From the NCBI GenBank assembly GCA_905221605.1, contig CAJNDS010002094.1, forward strand, positions 606,501 to 670,500: a DNA stretch of 64,000 nt, written 5' to 3'. The position numbers and the translations under genes are program-made. Each line of letters begins with the position of its first letter. Positions within the stretch are counted from its first letter, which is position 1. Shown here piece after piece: positions 35,490-64,000 of this stretch. Below the pieces are notes generated by a model. The model saw nothing but the letters and a program-made list of their open reading frames with translations. It had not been told where the DNA came from and did not search any database. This DNA comes from Symbiodinium natans. Its lineage: Eukaryota; Sar; Dinophyceae; Suessiales; Symbiodiniaceae.

Positions 35490-36054
35490 GTAGGCTTCTC
35501 GCTTCATGGGGGCTAAAAATCCCTAAGCCCTATAAACCTTAATCTTAAAGCCCCAATCCAGAACCCTGAAGACCCGAAGCCCACCCCGAAACCCCTGAAC
35601 CCCCAAGTCCTCGAACCTTGCTGCGGACTCTTGGACTTTTGGGCCCGTTCGGTTGGTTGGGGTGTTGCTTGCGGGCATGGCGGCCGAAAGCCTTGCGCAA
35701 AACCCCGAGGGTGCTAGGGCCGGGGGTTTTGGAGGGATTTTGCTTGTGTTAGGGTTTAGGTCGACATCATAGAACCATAAACCATGCCCCTATGCAATCA
35801 AAAACCCTAAAGACTAAAACTCGATGCTCCTGTAATTCACCATCCTCGTCATCAGCACCCTGAACCTTAAAACCCCGAAGCCCAAACCTGTATTGACGGA
35901 GCCAGAGTAGGCCCTTATTCCCTGTTTTTTGGGCTTGGGTTCCTTGATAAGGCCCGTTAAACCACAAAGGATACCCTGCGTATTCCTGGGTCTAGAGCCC
36001 TTAAGCCTGAACGCGCCCTAGACCCTCAACCAAAGGGCCTTCAAGCCCTCACCC

Positions 36055-36212
36055 TTGGGATTCCCCCCCTTATACGAACAGTCCTTTATGGGGAAAATAG
36101 TACCCCCAAACCCTAAACCCTAAACCCCAAACCCCAAACCCTAAACCCTAAACCCTAAACCCTGTTATGATCCCTATCAAGGAGTGTTAGTGTTTTTGGG
36201 GGAACATCACAA
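36055..36212. mobile_element. Family-A element interrupted by telomere-like repeats
   Basis: The left arm (from TTGGGATTCCCCCC) and right arm (to GGGGGAACATCACAA) are present. The centre holds about 58 bp of CCCTAAA/CCCCAAA repeats (about 36106-36163). This suggests repeat growth or insertion at the centre of the palindrome. Confidence 0.65.
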
Positions 36213-36908
36213 CCTATCCCCTAAGACCAGAAGATGGGGTCCTGAGGATCCCGAAGCCCAAACATCCTGAAACCCTAGCGTTTAGGTTGTCGGGTTTAGG
36301 GTTTAGGGTGTAGGGCTTCGGGTTTAGGGTTTAGGGTTCAGGTTTTCGGGTTTATTTAGGCTGCGGGGTTAGGGGTTTGGGGTTAGGGAGCCCTAAGCCA
36401 CATGCTCCCTCAAGGCCCCGCGCCGTCAACAGCTTCTCCGCGTAGCCCAGCTTCAGCTTCAAGTTTGGGGGGTTCGGGGCTTCGGATTTAGGGCCTTACT
36501 TCTTCAAAAAAAGAGCAGGTTGGGTGTGTTAAAAGTATTGAGGAGTAAGGGTGTTGGGATGTAGGATTTTGCGATTCCGGAGTTTCCAGAGCTACTACTC
36601 TAGGGGATACCGAGAGTACCTATAGTGATTCTATAGGTCATCCCCATTTGGTTTGTAGGCTTTGTGAGTGGGGGGTGATGCCAAGGCTGATAGGGGTTTA
36701 GGGCTTACCCCCTGAACTTCACCGCAGGGCACGGGGCCCATACACATGCGAAAGCGACCTCAACTACAAGGAGCCCCCTAGACCCCAAAACCCCAAACCC
36801 TACCTCCTCTAACTCCCCCCAACCCTAAACCCTAAACCCTAAACCCTAAACCCTAAACCCTAAACCCTAAACCCTAAACCCTAAACCCCACAATCCCACA
36901 AGTACCAG

Positions 36909-36973
36909 ACCTGGGCTGCTTGTGGCTGAGGCTCATCCGCGAGTGCGAGCAGCAAGGATGGGAAGGCGTCGCG
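36909..36973 (+). CDS. Coding-like exon, unidentified
   Basis: After TACCAG the frame reads LGCLWLRLIRECEQQGWEGV. It directly follows a CCCTAAA tract (36822-36888). No family is recognised. Confidence 0.4.
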
Positions 36974-38519
36974 GGGCCCAAGCGCCCGGAAATTCCGAAA
37001 CCCTGCTAGTTCCAGATTTCTCCGGGCACAACAAAACCCAGCCCTGACCAATTTTGCAGCCCTGAGTTCCTAGACTGCCCTAGCCCCTGAGACCCATCCG
37101 CTGAAGATCCTTCAATGTCCGATGTTCCTTCATTCAGCGCATGAGAGGGTGTGTCAGTCGATGTGTTGAAGACTTGGCCGCATCGGGGACGCCTGAAACT
37201 CGCCGACGCGAAAGCCTCAAGCAATCCAGTCCCTAGGGTTTAGGATTTAGGGTATTTTGACAACCAAGACCTCCAGTAGTACACCTTCTTCCCTCTTTTT
37301 GGGGATGGGGTGAGGTTCCTTTCTAAACCTCACTAACCTTCAACTGAAATTCAAAGCTGTCAAACACACACACTCATAGGCAAGCTCCAACCCCTTTGAA
37401 AACCGACAGCACAGCAGCACTTACCAGAATCGCTGGTGACTCCTAGGACCAAAGAAGCCGAAAGCCCGGCACCGGGTTTAACCCTACCCCTAAGCCCTCA
37501 TTGTAGAGTTCCCCCCACCCCCATCCCCCTCAAATCCGACACCTACAAAGCCCTAAACCCTCCCTTAGCCCTTTACTCCCAAACCCTAAAGCCCAAAAGC
37601 TTGTTGCGCGCAGGCATGGAGGATGGCCTGTTGGTGCCTTGGCCGGCAGAAGGCAAACGTTCTCATGACCCACAAGGCTTCTTGGGGTAGTTGGGTCTGA
37701 GGCCTATAAACCCCTAGAAAGCCCCCAAGCTCTGAACTCTACAGGCTTTGTAGCACCTCCAATCCAAGTTTTAGAAAACCTAAAGCCTCAAGCTTAAGCC
37801 CTTCAGCCTCAAGCCCTAAGCCTTGGTCTCAGGGCAGAACTACACACGTCCGATATCCCTAAACCCTAAACCCTAAACCCTAAACCCTAAACCCTAAACC
37901 CTAAACCCTAAACCCTAAACCCTAAACCCTAAACCCTAAACCCGGGATGCTGGCTCGCAAACCCCGCAACCTTTTCTTGCACGATTCATCACCTCGAGCA
38001 CAGGGTCAAGTGTTGCTAAAGTTTGTGATCCAGAGAGCCCAAGACCCTACCCCCTGATTTTCGGAATACTGGTGTTCTGATCCTGGGGTGGCTTCAGGCT
38101 TGGGGAATGGGAACCGAGGAGCAGCTCAGATCCGAATGGCTGTGGGCCTGTGCCTCAGCCAGTAGCTGCCACTTGTTAATTGCTATGCTCTACTCTTGCG
38201 TTCATATCTGCATCGAACGCTCCTGTAGTGTGGATGTCGGGTGTCAAACTGGAGGCTGAGTGCTAAGCTTTAAACGGAGCAATTGAAGCCTAAAGCCCCC
38301 AACCATATCCCCAACAATTTGAACTCCGAGTTGTCACTTGCACCCTTGAAAAGTGCGCCAAGGGTGCCTCCCTTGGACACCATATTCTATTTCCCGGCAC
38401 ATCGCAGCGACCCCAACCCATATCCCTAGAGGCCCTATTGAAGCGCCCAAGCTCAACCCGACCTAGTTAAGTTCTGGAAGCTGTCTCGAAGAGCTAAGTC
38501 TTGCCTCCAAGAGCACAAG

Positions 38520-38603
38520 GCGCAGGGAAGCATCGTCGCGCCCTTGCCGCTGTTGCCACGGTATCCCGGACAGTGGAAGGCGCGCATTCGAGTCTTCAAA
38601 TGC
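38520..38603 (+). CDS. Coding-like exon, unidentified
   Basis: After CACAAG the frame reads AQGSIVAPLPLLPRYPGQWK followed by A-R-I-R-V-F-K-C and a GC donor. It is 28 codons, phase 0 at both ends, the size of the larger COMT exons. It could belong to an upstream part of a neighbouring gene. Confidence 0.4.
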
Positions 38604-38699
38604 GCTGTAGGATTGAGGGTTGATGGTGACGAGGGAGCCCTGGCCTGCTGGGGTTGAGGGTTTAGGCTTTATGGGGTTTAGGGTTTACGGTTAATTCGT

Positions 38700-40450
38700 C
38701 AGAGCTCGTTTTTGATGGAGGGTCATGTGAGTTGTTGCCGAAATGCCAAAGATACATGCACGGTTGTATGTGCCAGTATCACGCGGCTTATGAGGGAGCA
38801 TTCCGACATGAAGCCGACATGAAGCCATGCCTTCGCAAGGAAACATGGCCGAGCCACTTTTTGTCCACAAGCCCTGAACACTTGAAACAGATGCCTACAT
38901 GTCAGTTTCAAGTGGCACAGGCGTTTTAACTTCGGGGGCAAACTTCTGACTGAATCCCGCCACCAATTTCAATCTTGAAGCACAAATGTTTGCCCGCAAA
39001 TTTCGCCTTCGAGCGTTTCACGTGCTTTTCAAAAAGCCCAAAGCACTTGCAACCCAAGTGACTCACTGAACATGCCCATGTCAAGTGCTTCACGTGCTTT
39101 GACTGCGGCAGACTCCTGGCCGAATCTCCTGTCGAATGACAAGAGTTGGAAAAGAATAGACAGAAATGCATCCCCCGAGATATCCTACGTCACAATGAAA
39201 AACAAGTCCGAAATGCTCAAGATCTCAACAGCCCCGAAAATCTCCAAATACCTCCACCGAATAAACCGCACACTAACCCTAAATCCAAAGAGGCCAATCC
39301 CACAAAAACCTCGAAATCCCCAAGTCACCCCAAAAGACAGGTCACAGATCGGCTCGCCCAGTCTTAGGAGCGGCCCCTAAAACCCAAAAGATCCAAAACC
39401 TGCAACTCGGGAAAGAAGAGCCTGAAACTTTCACAAAACCACCCCACGGTCTCACATACAGACATCTTGACGTGAGGGGGGAGCGGGTTAAGCACACTAG
39501 AAGGAAGAAGGAGGAAAGGCCACTTCGATTTAGTGTTGGTCTCGTGTTTCCCTTAAGGAGTTCTGTATGTTGGCTTTTCATAGCAATGGAATAGGTTCCC
39601 CACATCATTCTTAATGGTCCATGCCATATATCTTGATCTGCCACAGTTGGTGAAACCAGCGACATAAATTGTCAGCGGAGCATATGCGGCCATTGTGTGT
39701 TCTGCTTCGCGTAGGACACGGCGAGTTCAAGAATTCACTTAAGATTGACGAATGCCGCCATGTAGATCCTAAAAGCAATTCTGTGTCCTCATATGCTCTT
39801 CTTGGCAGCCTGCATGTTCTACCCTGCCGTACCCTGCTACGTTCCCGTGGCTCGGTCTTGGTCCTTGCTTCGGTTGCACAGTTGGCATTTTGCATCATGT
39901 AGTATAAATAGATAAGTTGTTTTTGTGGGCCAAAGTTCCATGTGTTGTTCAGTGAACAAGAGGAGGTCGGTTTCAACATCTGACAAGAACGGAAGCTTTC
40001 GGCCCGCATGGCTGCGACAGTGGGCAAGCCGTTGCAACATGTTCCGACTCGTGCTGTTTCCTTGGAATGGTCCTCTTGCACGCCAACACATGCAACAAGG
40101 TTGGACCACAGGGTGTTCTCAATCTGTCTTTTTTCCGAGTGAAAGTGCAAAGCAGCGAATGTTGAGAGACGGCGTCAGCTGAGGTGACCCGTTTCTGATG
40201 GGATAAAGACGTACGTCATGCTCTTTTTAGCACACAGCTGGTCCAGCTTTGCTGCAGCTCATGTTCACCCCGGATTGCCGGCCTGCCGCCATTTTGATCG
40301 CTTAAACCTCGCATGATCTGCAACAAAGCCGTTTACGGGCGTGGTACGTTGCATGTACGTTGTGAGGTTTGTGCATGTTCTTGCATTGTGTAGACATCAC
40401 CCCCTACGCACAAGCTGCAACAAAAACACGTACCCAACTCTCGCGACTGC
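38700..40450. other. Island without telomere-like repeats, no recognised gene
   Basis: For about 1.7 kb TTTAGGG/CCCTAAA is absent and the base composition is more even. The longest open frame (39611-40150, minus, 179 codons) overlaps open + frames and has no recognisable motif. The words TTCACGTGCTTT at about 39016 and 39090 repeat. It may be a decayed mobile element or a long non-coding insert. Confidence 0.4.
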
Positions 40451-41053
40451 ATACAGTGAACTCTGAACCCTAAACAGTAAAACCTAAACCTTAAACCCGA
40501 CCCCCTGAGCCCTAAAACCTAAAACCTTAAACCCTACACACTAAGCCCTAAAACCTTAAACCCCACACCCTAAACCATAAACAGCACTCTCACAGGCAGA
40601 GCTGCGGTTGCCCACAGGGCCGTCGCGAGGTCCGATGCTGCAGCCACAGCCGCTTGGCAGCCCGACGGCCTCGCGGGGTTTGGGGTTGTTGGGGTTTAGG
40701 GTTTAGGGTTCGGGGTTTAGGGTTTAGGGTTTAGGGTTTGGGCCCAAACCCTAAACCGTTTGGGGTTTGGGGTTTGGGGGTTGGGCTTTATCGGTTGATA
40801 GGTTTATGGCTTTATATGTTTATGGATTTGTGGGTTTGTGAGTTTGTGGGTTTCGGATCTAGGGTTTAGGGTTTGTGGTTGGGGTGAGAAGTACGTTGTA
40901 AAGTTCAAGCAGCATAGCCCTCCGTAGCCCAGAAGACCCTAAACCCTCAAGCCCAACACCCTTAAGAGAACCTATGACCCTTTGAGCGAGCGGTTGCCGA
41001 GAGGTAGGGTTTTGGGGTTTTGCTCCCGCTGAAAGCCCAGAATGCCCCAAGCC

Positions 41054-41162
41054 TTGGGATGTTCCCCCGTATACAAGCAGGCCTTAATAGGGATTCTAAT
41101 ATGGGGGGGGGGGGTACTATAATCCCTATTAAGGACTGTGAGTATAAGGGGGGACATCCCAA
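41054..41162. mobile_element. Family-A short inverted-repeat element, best copy
   Basis: About 109 bp with nearly perfect arms: TTGGGATGTTCCCCC...GGCCTTAATAGGGATT and AATCCCTATTAAGGACT...GGGGGACATCCCAA around a poly-G centre. The flanks are also complementary (AAGCC before, CCAAGCC after). Confidence 0.8.
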
Positions 41163-41494
41163 CCCAAGCCAAAAAGACCCAACGCCAAGGCCTCGCGCTG
41201 GGAGGACGGCGCGCCGGGGTGCCGAAATCCTGAACCCTGCAACCCGCAAACCCCAATAAACAATCGCAAGCCCCCAAAACCCTACTTTACTGTGAGCGGG
41301 CATTGGAGCTGCACTGCACTCAGAGCCAGGAAGCGTCACATCTGCTGCTTCTGACTTGAGGATTCTGCTCGAAAAAGGCCTCCCTGAACCCTAAAACCCT
41401 AAACCCTCAACCCTGAATACACAACCCTGAATGGCTCCAGGCTGTAGTGGCAAGACCGGCCAGCCATCATTCACCCCTTAGCCCTCGAACTTTG

Positions 41495-41497
41495 CAG
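41495..41497 (+). promoter_or_regulatory. Candidate spliced-leader trans-splice acceptor
   Basis: A TTTGCAG acceptor lies eight bases upstream of the ATG of the two-domain Cys-rich protein, behind a pyrimidine-rich stretch. Dinoflagellate mRNAs receive a 22-nt spliced leader at such AG sites. This is inferred from position only. Confidence 0.35.
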
Positions 41498-41505
41498 TCC
41501 GGGCT

Positions 41506-41991
41506 ATGTTTGCCATCAGTGCCAGTCTCGTCCAGTGCTTCTTGTTGTGGGCATGCAGCACCAACCAAGTGCTGGGCACATCTCCGACGTGCAGCACCCA
41601 CTGCTCAGATGGCTCCGTCGACTCCAAGCAGTGCCCAGCCGGCCAGGAGTGTACTTGCGACTGCAACGGAGGCGTGGCCGGCCTTGCCTGTTGCTGGTGC
41701 GGTCATAACCAGTGCGGCGAAGGCCTCAAGAACGCTACGCTGCCTGCGGAGGCATCCCCCCCAAAGCAGGAGTTGGGTGCACCGCCGACGCCAGCAACGT
41801 GCAGCACCCACTGTTCGGATGGCTCCGTCGACTCCAAACAGTGCCCATCTGGACAAGAGTGTAATTGCGATTGCAACGGAGGCGTGACTGGATTTGCCTG
41901 TTGTTGGTGTGGTGAGAACCATTGCGGCGAAGGCCTCAACAACGCCTCGCAGCACCTGGTCGGCACCGCTGCGCGATATTTACAAATCTGA
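41506..41991 (+). CDS. Secreted two-domain Cys-rich protein (161 aa)
   Basis: The protein has an N-terminal signal peptide (about residues 1-24) followed by two near-identical domains of about 46 residues joined by a Pro-rich linker. Each domain has ten Cys in the order C-x3-C-x9-C-x5-C-x-C-x-C-x8-CC-x-C-x4-C and ends in G-E-G-L-x-N-A. Each carries an N-glycosylation site (N-A-T and N-A-S) right after the last Cys. All Cys can pair, suggesting a disulfide-rich extracellular or cell-surface role. The gene is intronless. The ATG follows a pyrimidine-rich stretch ending in TTTGCAG (AG at 41496-41497), a likely spliced-leader acceptor. The two domains share long runs of identical DNA, pointing to recent internal duplication. 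The family is not recognised. Confidence 0.8.
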   Translation: MFAISASLVQCFLLWACSTNQVLGTSPTCSTHCSDGSVDSKQCPAGQECTCDCNGGVAGLACCWCGHNQCGEGLKNATLPAEASPPKQELGAPPTPATCSTHCSDGSVDSKQCPSGQECNCDCNGGVTGFACCWCGENHCGEGLNNASQHLVGTAARYLQI

Positions 41992-42841
41992 GAGTGCACA
42001 TACGTGAGCGCAGGGCATAAGCATCGATGTGACATGATGATCTTGCTCATCGGTGCAGAGCGAGAAAGGGCTCGTCGATCCTGTAGGGATCGCCACAAAA
42101 AGGGGTTCGCAATGAAAAGTGGTTGTTGTGGATTGGCTTAAGTTTCGTGTATTTTAGGTTGAGCTCTTTGTATTAGGGCGAACCCTAGCCTGTTTCTCTC
42201 CTTCGCCGGAGCAATGGTCTTACTCTCGGCTGTACACTTCTTGGGTGTAACAGCTGGTGGCGGCCTCAGTGGTGCAGTCAAAAGGGTTAGGATTCCGAAT
42301 GTGGGGTTTATGTGTGCAAACACCTGAGGGCTCAAGGTTCAGGAGATTGACTTCCTGACCCCACGACCTGGAAATAGGGAAAACAACAGGACCTTAGATC
42401 GTTCACCCACACCACAACACACCAACAACCTTACCCTCCCCAGCAAGCCCGGCAAAAGAGCAAAAAAGCTTGAAACCTGAATACCTTGGTTGCTGTCCTG
42501 TGGCGACGAGGTCTAGATCACTTGAGCTACAAGCTCACATAGTTGCGAGGGCTTCGATTTCTACTCCGGAAAGCCGGAGCTTCCCGATAAGTTAGAACAA
42601 AAACCCTAAGCCACCCCAACCCCTCAGTTCGACGTTTTCCCTTGAAACGTCGACCCCCCCCCCCCCCCCCCCCCCCCTCGCCTGCCCCAAACCCTAAACC
42701 CTAACCCCTAAACATCTGCTTCCTTCGGAGGATGCCGGTGCAGAGCTTGGGAGCTGCCGGCAGTGCAGGCTGCGGGAGCATTGGGGGCTGCTAGGGTTTG
42801 CGGTTTATAGGATTTAGGGTTTAGGGTTTCTAGGGTTTCTA

Positions 42842-42930
42842 GGGTTTAGGGTTTCTACGGTTTAGGGTTTAGGGTTTAGGGTTTAGGGTTTAGGGTTTAG
42901 GGTTTAGGGTTTAGGGTTTAGGGTTTAGGG
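42842..42930. repeat. TTTAGGG array
   Basis: About 12 units after a GC-rich coding-like spacer (42730-42790) of unknown function. A poly-C run lies at 42654-42678. Confidence 0.95.
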
Positions 42931-43268
42931 ATTGCGGTTTTTGGGGTTCTCTTGGGGGTTCAGGGCTTGAGGGGGTCTGGGTTTAGGGGTGTTCGATCTG
43001 TTCGCTTCCCTTGTTTCCTTTCCGAATGCCTTCCTGGAAGGAGGTATGCTGCTTGAGCAGCCCTCAGCAGTCTGAGCTCTTGGCCTTGTAATGTGGATAA
43101 TGTGGAAGCTCAGGCTTCGAGATTGGGTGAAAGCTTTTCGAAAGCAACGCCGGACACCCCAAACCTCCTAAACCCCCCTTATAAGCCCCGCATAGGACCC
43201 CCCCCCCCCCCCCCAATAAGCCTCCTTGAAGCCACCCCGCAGAAGCCCCCTAAAAGCAGGATCTGCAG

Positions 43269-62134
<18,866 letters not shown>

Positions 62135-62146
62135 GTTCTCCAGGAG

Positions 62147-62294
62147 TTTAGGGTTTAGGGTTTTAGGGTTTTAGGGTTTTAGGGTTTTAGGGTTTTAGGG
62201 TTTTAGGGTTTTAGGGTTTTAGGGTTTTAGGGTTTTAGGGTTTTAGGGTTTTAGGGTTTTAGGGTTTTAGGGTTTTAGGGTTTAGGGTTTAGGG
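62147..62294. repeat. TTTTAGGG 8-mer array
   Basis: About 16 units of the 8-bp variant, flanked by normal TTTAGGG units, starting 13 bp after the possible donor of exon 17. Confidence 0.95.
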
Positions 62295-64000
62295 AGTTTG
62301 CGGGATTGGAGATACACGGATCTGTCATGTTGTTGGTGGATGTTGGCCTTTCTTCTTTCTGGTCTTCTCAGCTAGCAAGCTGCTACGCCGTAAGCCCTAT
62401 AGACCCTAAAAAGCTCTAAACCCTACTTCTAGCAACCCCTTGAACCTTGAAGTAGGCGAAGGCGAAGCTTGAGGCTCAAAAGATCGTCACGTTCTCCGGC
62501 TACTGGGCCCAAACATCTTCCTTTCGGCGCAGAGTAAAGCCTTCTGCGATTCCAGCCACGCCAAATCCAACTCTCACAACGCTTCAACCCGCTTGTGCTC
62601 TCAGATTGGGCCCTAGACCTCCCAAGCAGGGCATCTTACGGCACGCCCTTAGCCCCTAGAGCGCAACGACGTCCAGCCCAGGATGAGATACGCGCTCGGG
62701 CGCTCATTCCCGGCCGAGGCTGGCGGGTCTCTGAGAACGCCCTTCCGCTGTTGAAGTTGCCCCAAGACAAAAAAGACCCGAAACACACCCGAAACCCGGA
62801 ATCCTGAAGCCCAAACCCCAGATCCTGAACCTCAAACCCTATATCCTAGACCCAAAACCCTACATCCTCCTAAACCCTAATCCCTGTGTCTTAAACCCAA
62901 AGCCCTATTTCCCATCATAAACCCTAAGCTCCATATCTCAAGCTCCCGAAGCCCTACATCCAACACCCATGAACGGTTTAGGGTTTACGCTTGAGGGGTT
63001 CTTGAAGGGTTTTTTTGGGGTTAGGGGTTGGAAGTTCGGGGGGTTTAGGGGGTTGAGGGGTTTAGGGGTTTAGGGGTTACGTAGCGTGGCTTTTGGGGGG
63101 GGGGGGGGGGGGGTCTCCCGGGTGGGAGATGATGTCGCTGTCATTGTGATTCTCACCACCACCTGCATCCACCATCATTGCTAGGATACGAGTTTCAGAG
63201 CCTCGACCCGAGCCAACGCCTTGAGCCCCTCGTTGAAACCCAAGAAGGGGCTTGAACGACGATCCTGCAACCATGAAAGTCAACATCCAGGCCCCTAAAC
63301 TCAGAACCCCAAAGCCCGAAAAAACCCTCTGAAAGGCATTGACTTCCAAGAGTGGAAGGACCTCGCCGCCATCATGAAACGAGGTGCGCAAGGGGGGCCG
63401 GGGGCGCGGCGGGGGGTGTTCTGGTGGGTTCAGGGTCTTAGGGTTGTTTTGGGTTTAGGGGGTCCTACTTTGGGCTTCAGTAGCTTTGTATATGAAGGAT
63501 TCCGGCATGATGCAGGGGATATTCCTTAAACAAGGGAGTTTTGGTCGTTCTGGGCATCCGGGGGCCACTCCAGGTGGGGGCAGAACATGACCCCGTCATG
63601 TTGGAGATCGTCATGCTGGGGAACCTTTAAAGTTCATGGGTCTGAGGGTGTTTGGGCGGTGAGTTCAGGGTTTAGGCGTCTAAACCTCTCTAGTGCCTAA
63701 GCCTCAACACCCCTGACAACCCTCAACCTCCAAACCCCTGACCCGCTGTAAGCCTTGAATCCTACACCGAATGGCGCTGGGTTTAGGGTTTAGGGGTTGA
63801 TGTCAGGTTTGCAGGAGTTGGGCATCACCGCTGTTGCCTGGAGCCCAGCTACTGGCTGTAGCTTCCATTCTTCAGTCACTGTCATTGCCCAAGGGCAGGT
63901 GGTAGGTGCGTGCTGGACAATCAGGGAGCTAGGCGCCGTATACCTCCCTGAGCGAACTACATAAGGAGCCTAATTCCAAAATGCCCCAGTAAAGCATAAG
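62295..64000. other. Stretch with no recognised gene
   Basis: Contains degenerate CCCTAAA words (62.8-62.95 kb), G-rich words (62.98-63.08 kb), a poly-G run near 63096 and a few short open frames on both strands without motifs. The COMT gene may continue here, but no exon could be recognised. Confidence 0.5.

Noticed and set aside
36388-36470. Minus-strand coding-like segment (LKLKLGYAEKLLTARGLEG)
   Set aside because: It is the only good minus-strand candidate in its area and has no partner exons; strand and borders cannot be supported.
39611-40150. 179-codon minus-strand ORF as a gene
   Set aside because: No motif, open frames also exist on the + strand, and no splice or start context supports it. 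It is recorded only as part of the repeat-free island.
40283-40308. Relic of a dinoflagellate spliced leader (GCCATTTTG...)
   Set aside because: Only about nine bases match and the following GGCTCAAG is absent, so chance is likely.

Overview
The window looks like nuclear DNA of a dinoflagellate. The reasons are: arrays of the 7-mer TTTAGGG/CCCTAAA (the plant and dinoflagellate type of telomere repeat) scattered in both orientations across the whole window; genes broken into exons of only 25-84 nt; introns that start with GC or GA about as often as with GT, always end in AG and are almost always followed by G; short direct repeats across exon-intron borders; and a tandem polyubiquitin gene. 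The genus cannot be told from the sequence. Every gene I can reconstruct reads on the + strand, as in the unidirectional gene clusters of dinoflagellates. Most long open frames here are accidental readings of repeats. The real genes are hidden in short segments that usually sit between a CCCTAAA tract on the left and a TTTAGGG tract on the right. I found them by translating those segments and testing whether they join in phase.

Layout. 1-6.7 kb: repeat-rich, no confident gene. 6.7-23.1 kb: exons of a pentatricopeptide-repeat (PPR) protein, several of which join in phase and restore the 35-residue period. 24.9-38.6 kb: isolated coding-like exons of one or more unidentified genes, including pieces (31.2 and 32.3 kb) that resemble the C-terminal part of a prolyl-4-hydroxylase-like 2-oxoglutarate oxygenase, and a small secreted Cys-rich protein at 31.7 kb. 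38.7-40.4 kb: an island without telomere-like repeats and without a recognisable gene. 41.5 kb: a secreted protein with two 10-Cys domains. 43.3-62.1 kb: a catechol-O-methyltransferase-like (COMT) gene in at least 16 exons. 47.3-51.2 kb, inside the fourth intron of the COMT gene on the same strand: a polyubiquitin gene of 11 head-to-tail units, each split by one GA-AG intron. 62.3-64 kb: no gene seen.

The most unusual feature is the intron structure. In 11 of the 23 introns reconstructed for the PPR and COMT genes, a G-rich TTTAGGG-like tract lies soon after the donor and a C-rich CCCTAAA-like tract lies just before the acceptor. In the pre-mRNA these tracts are complementary, so the intron ends could pair and bring the splice sites together. 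The C-rich tract could also supply branch-point-like CTAAA and pyrimidines. Most other introns carry such tracts at one end or in another order. The window also carries two families of short non-autonomous inverted-repeat elements. All assignments come from reading the sequence; no database search or transcript was available.
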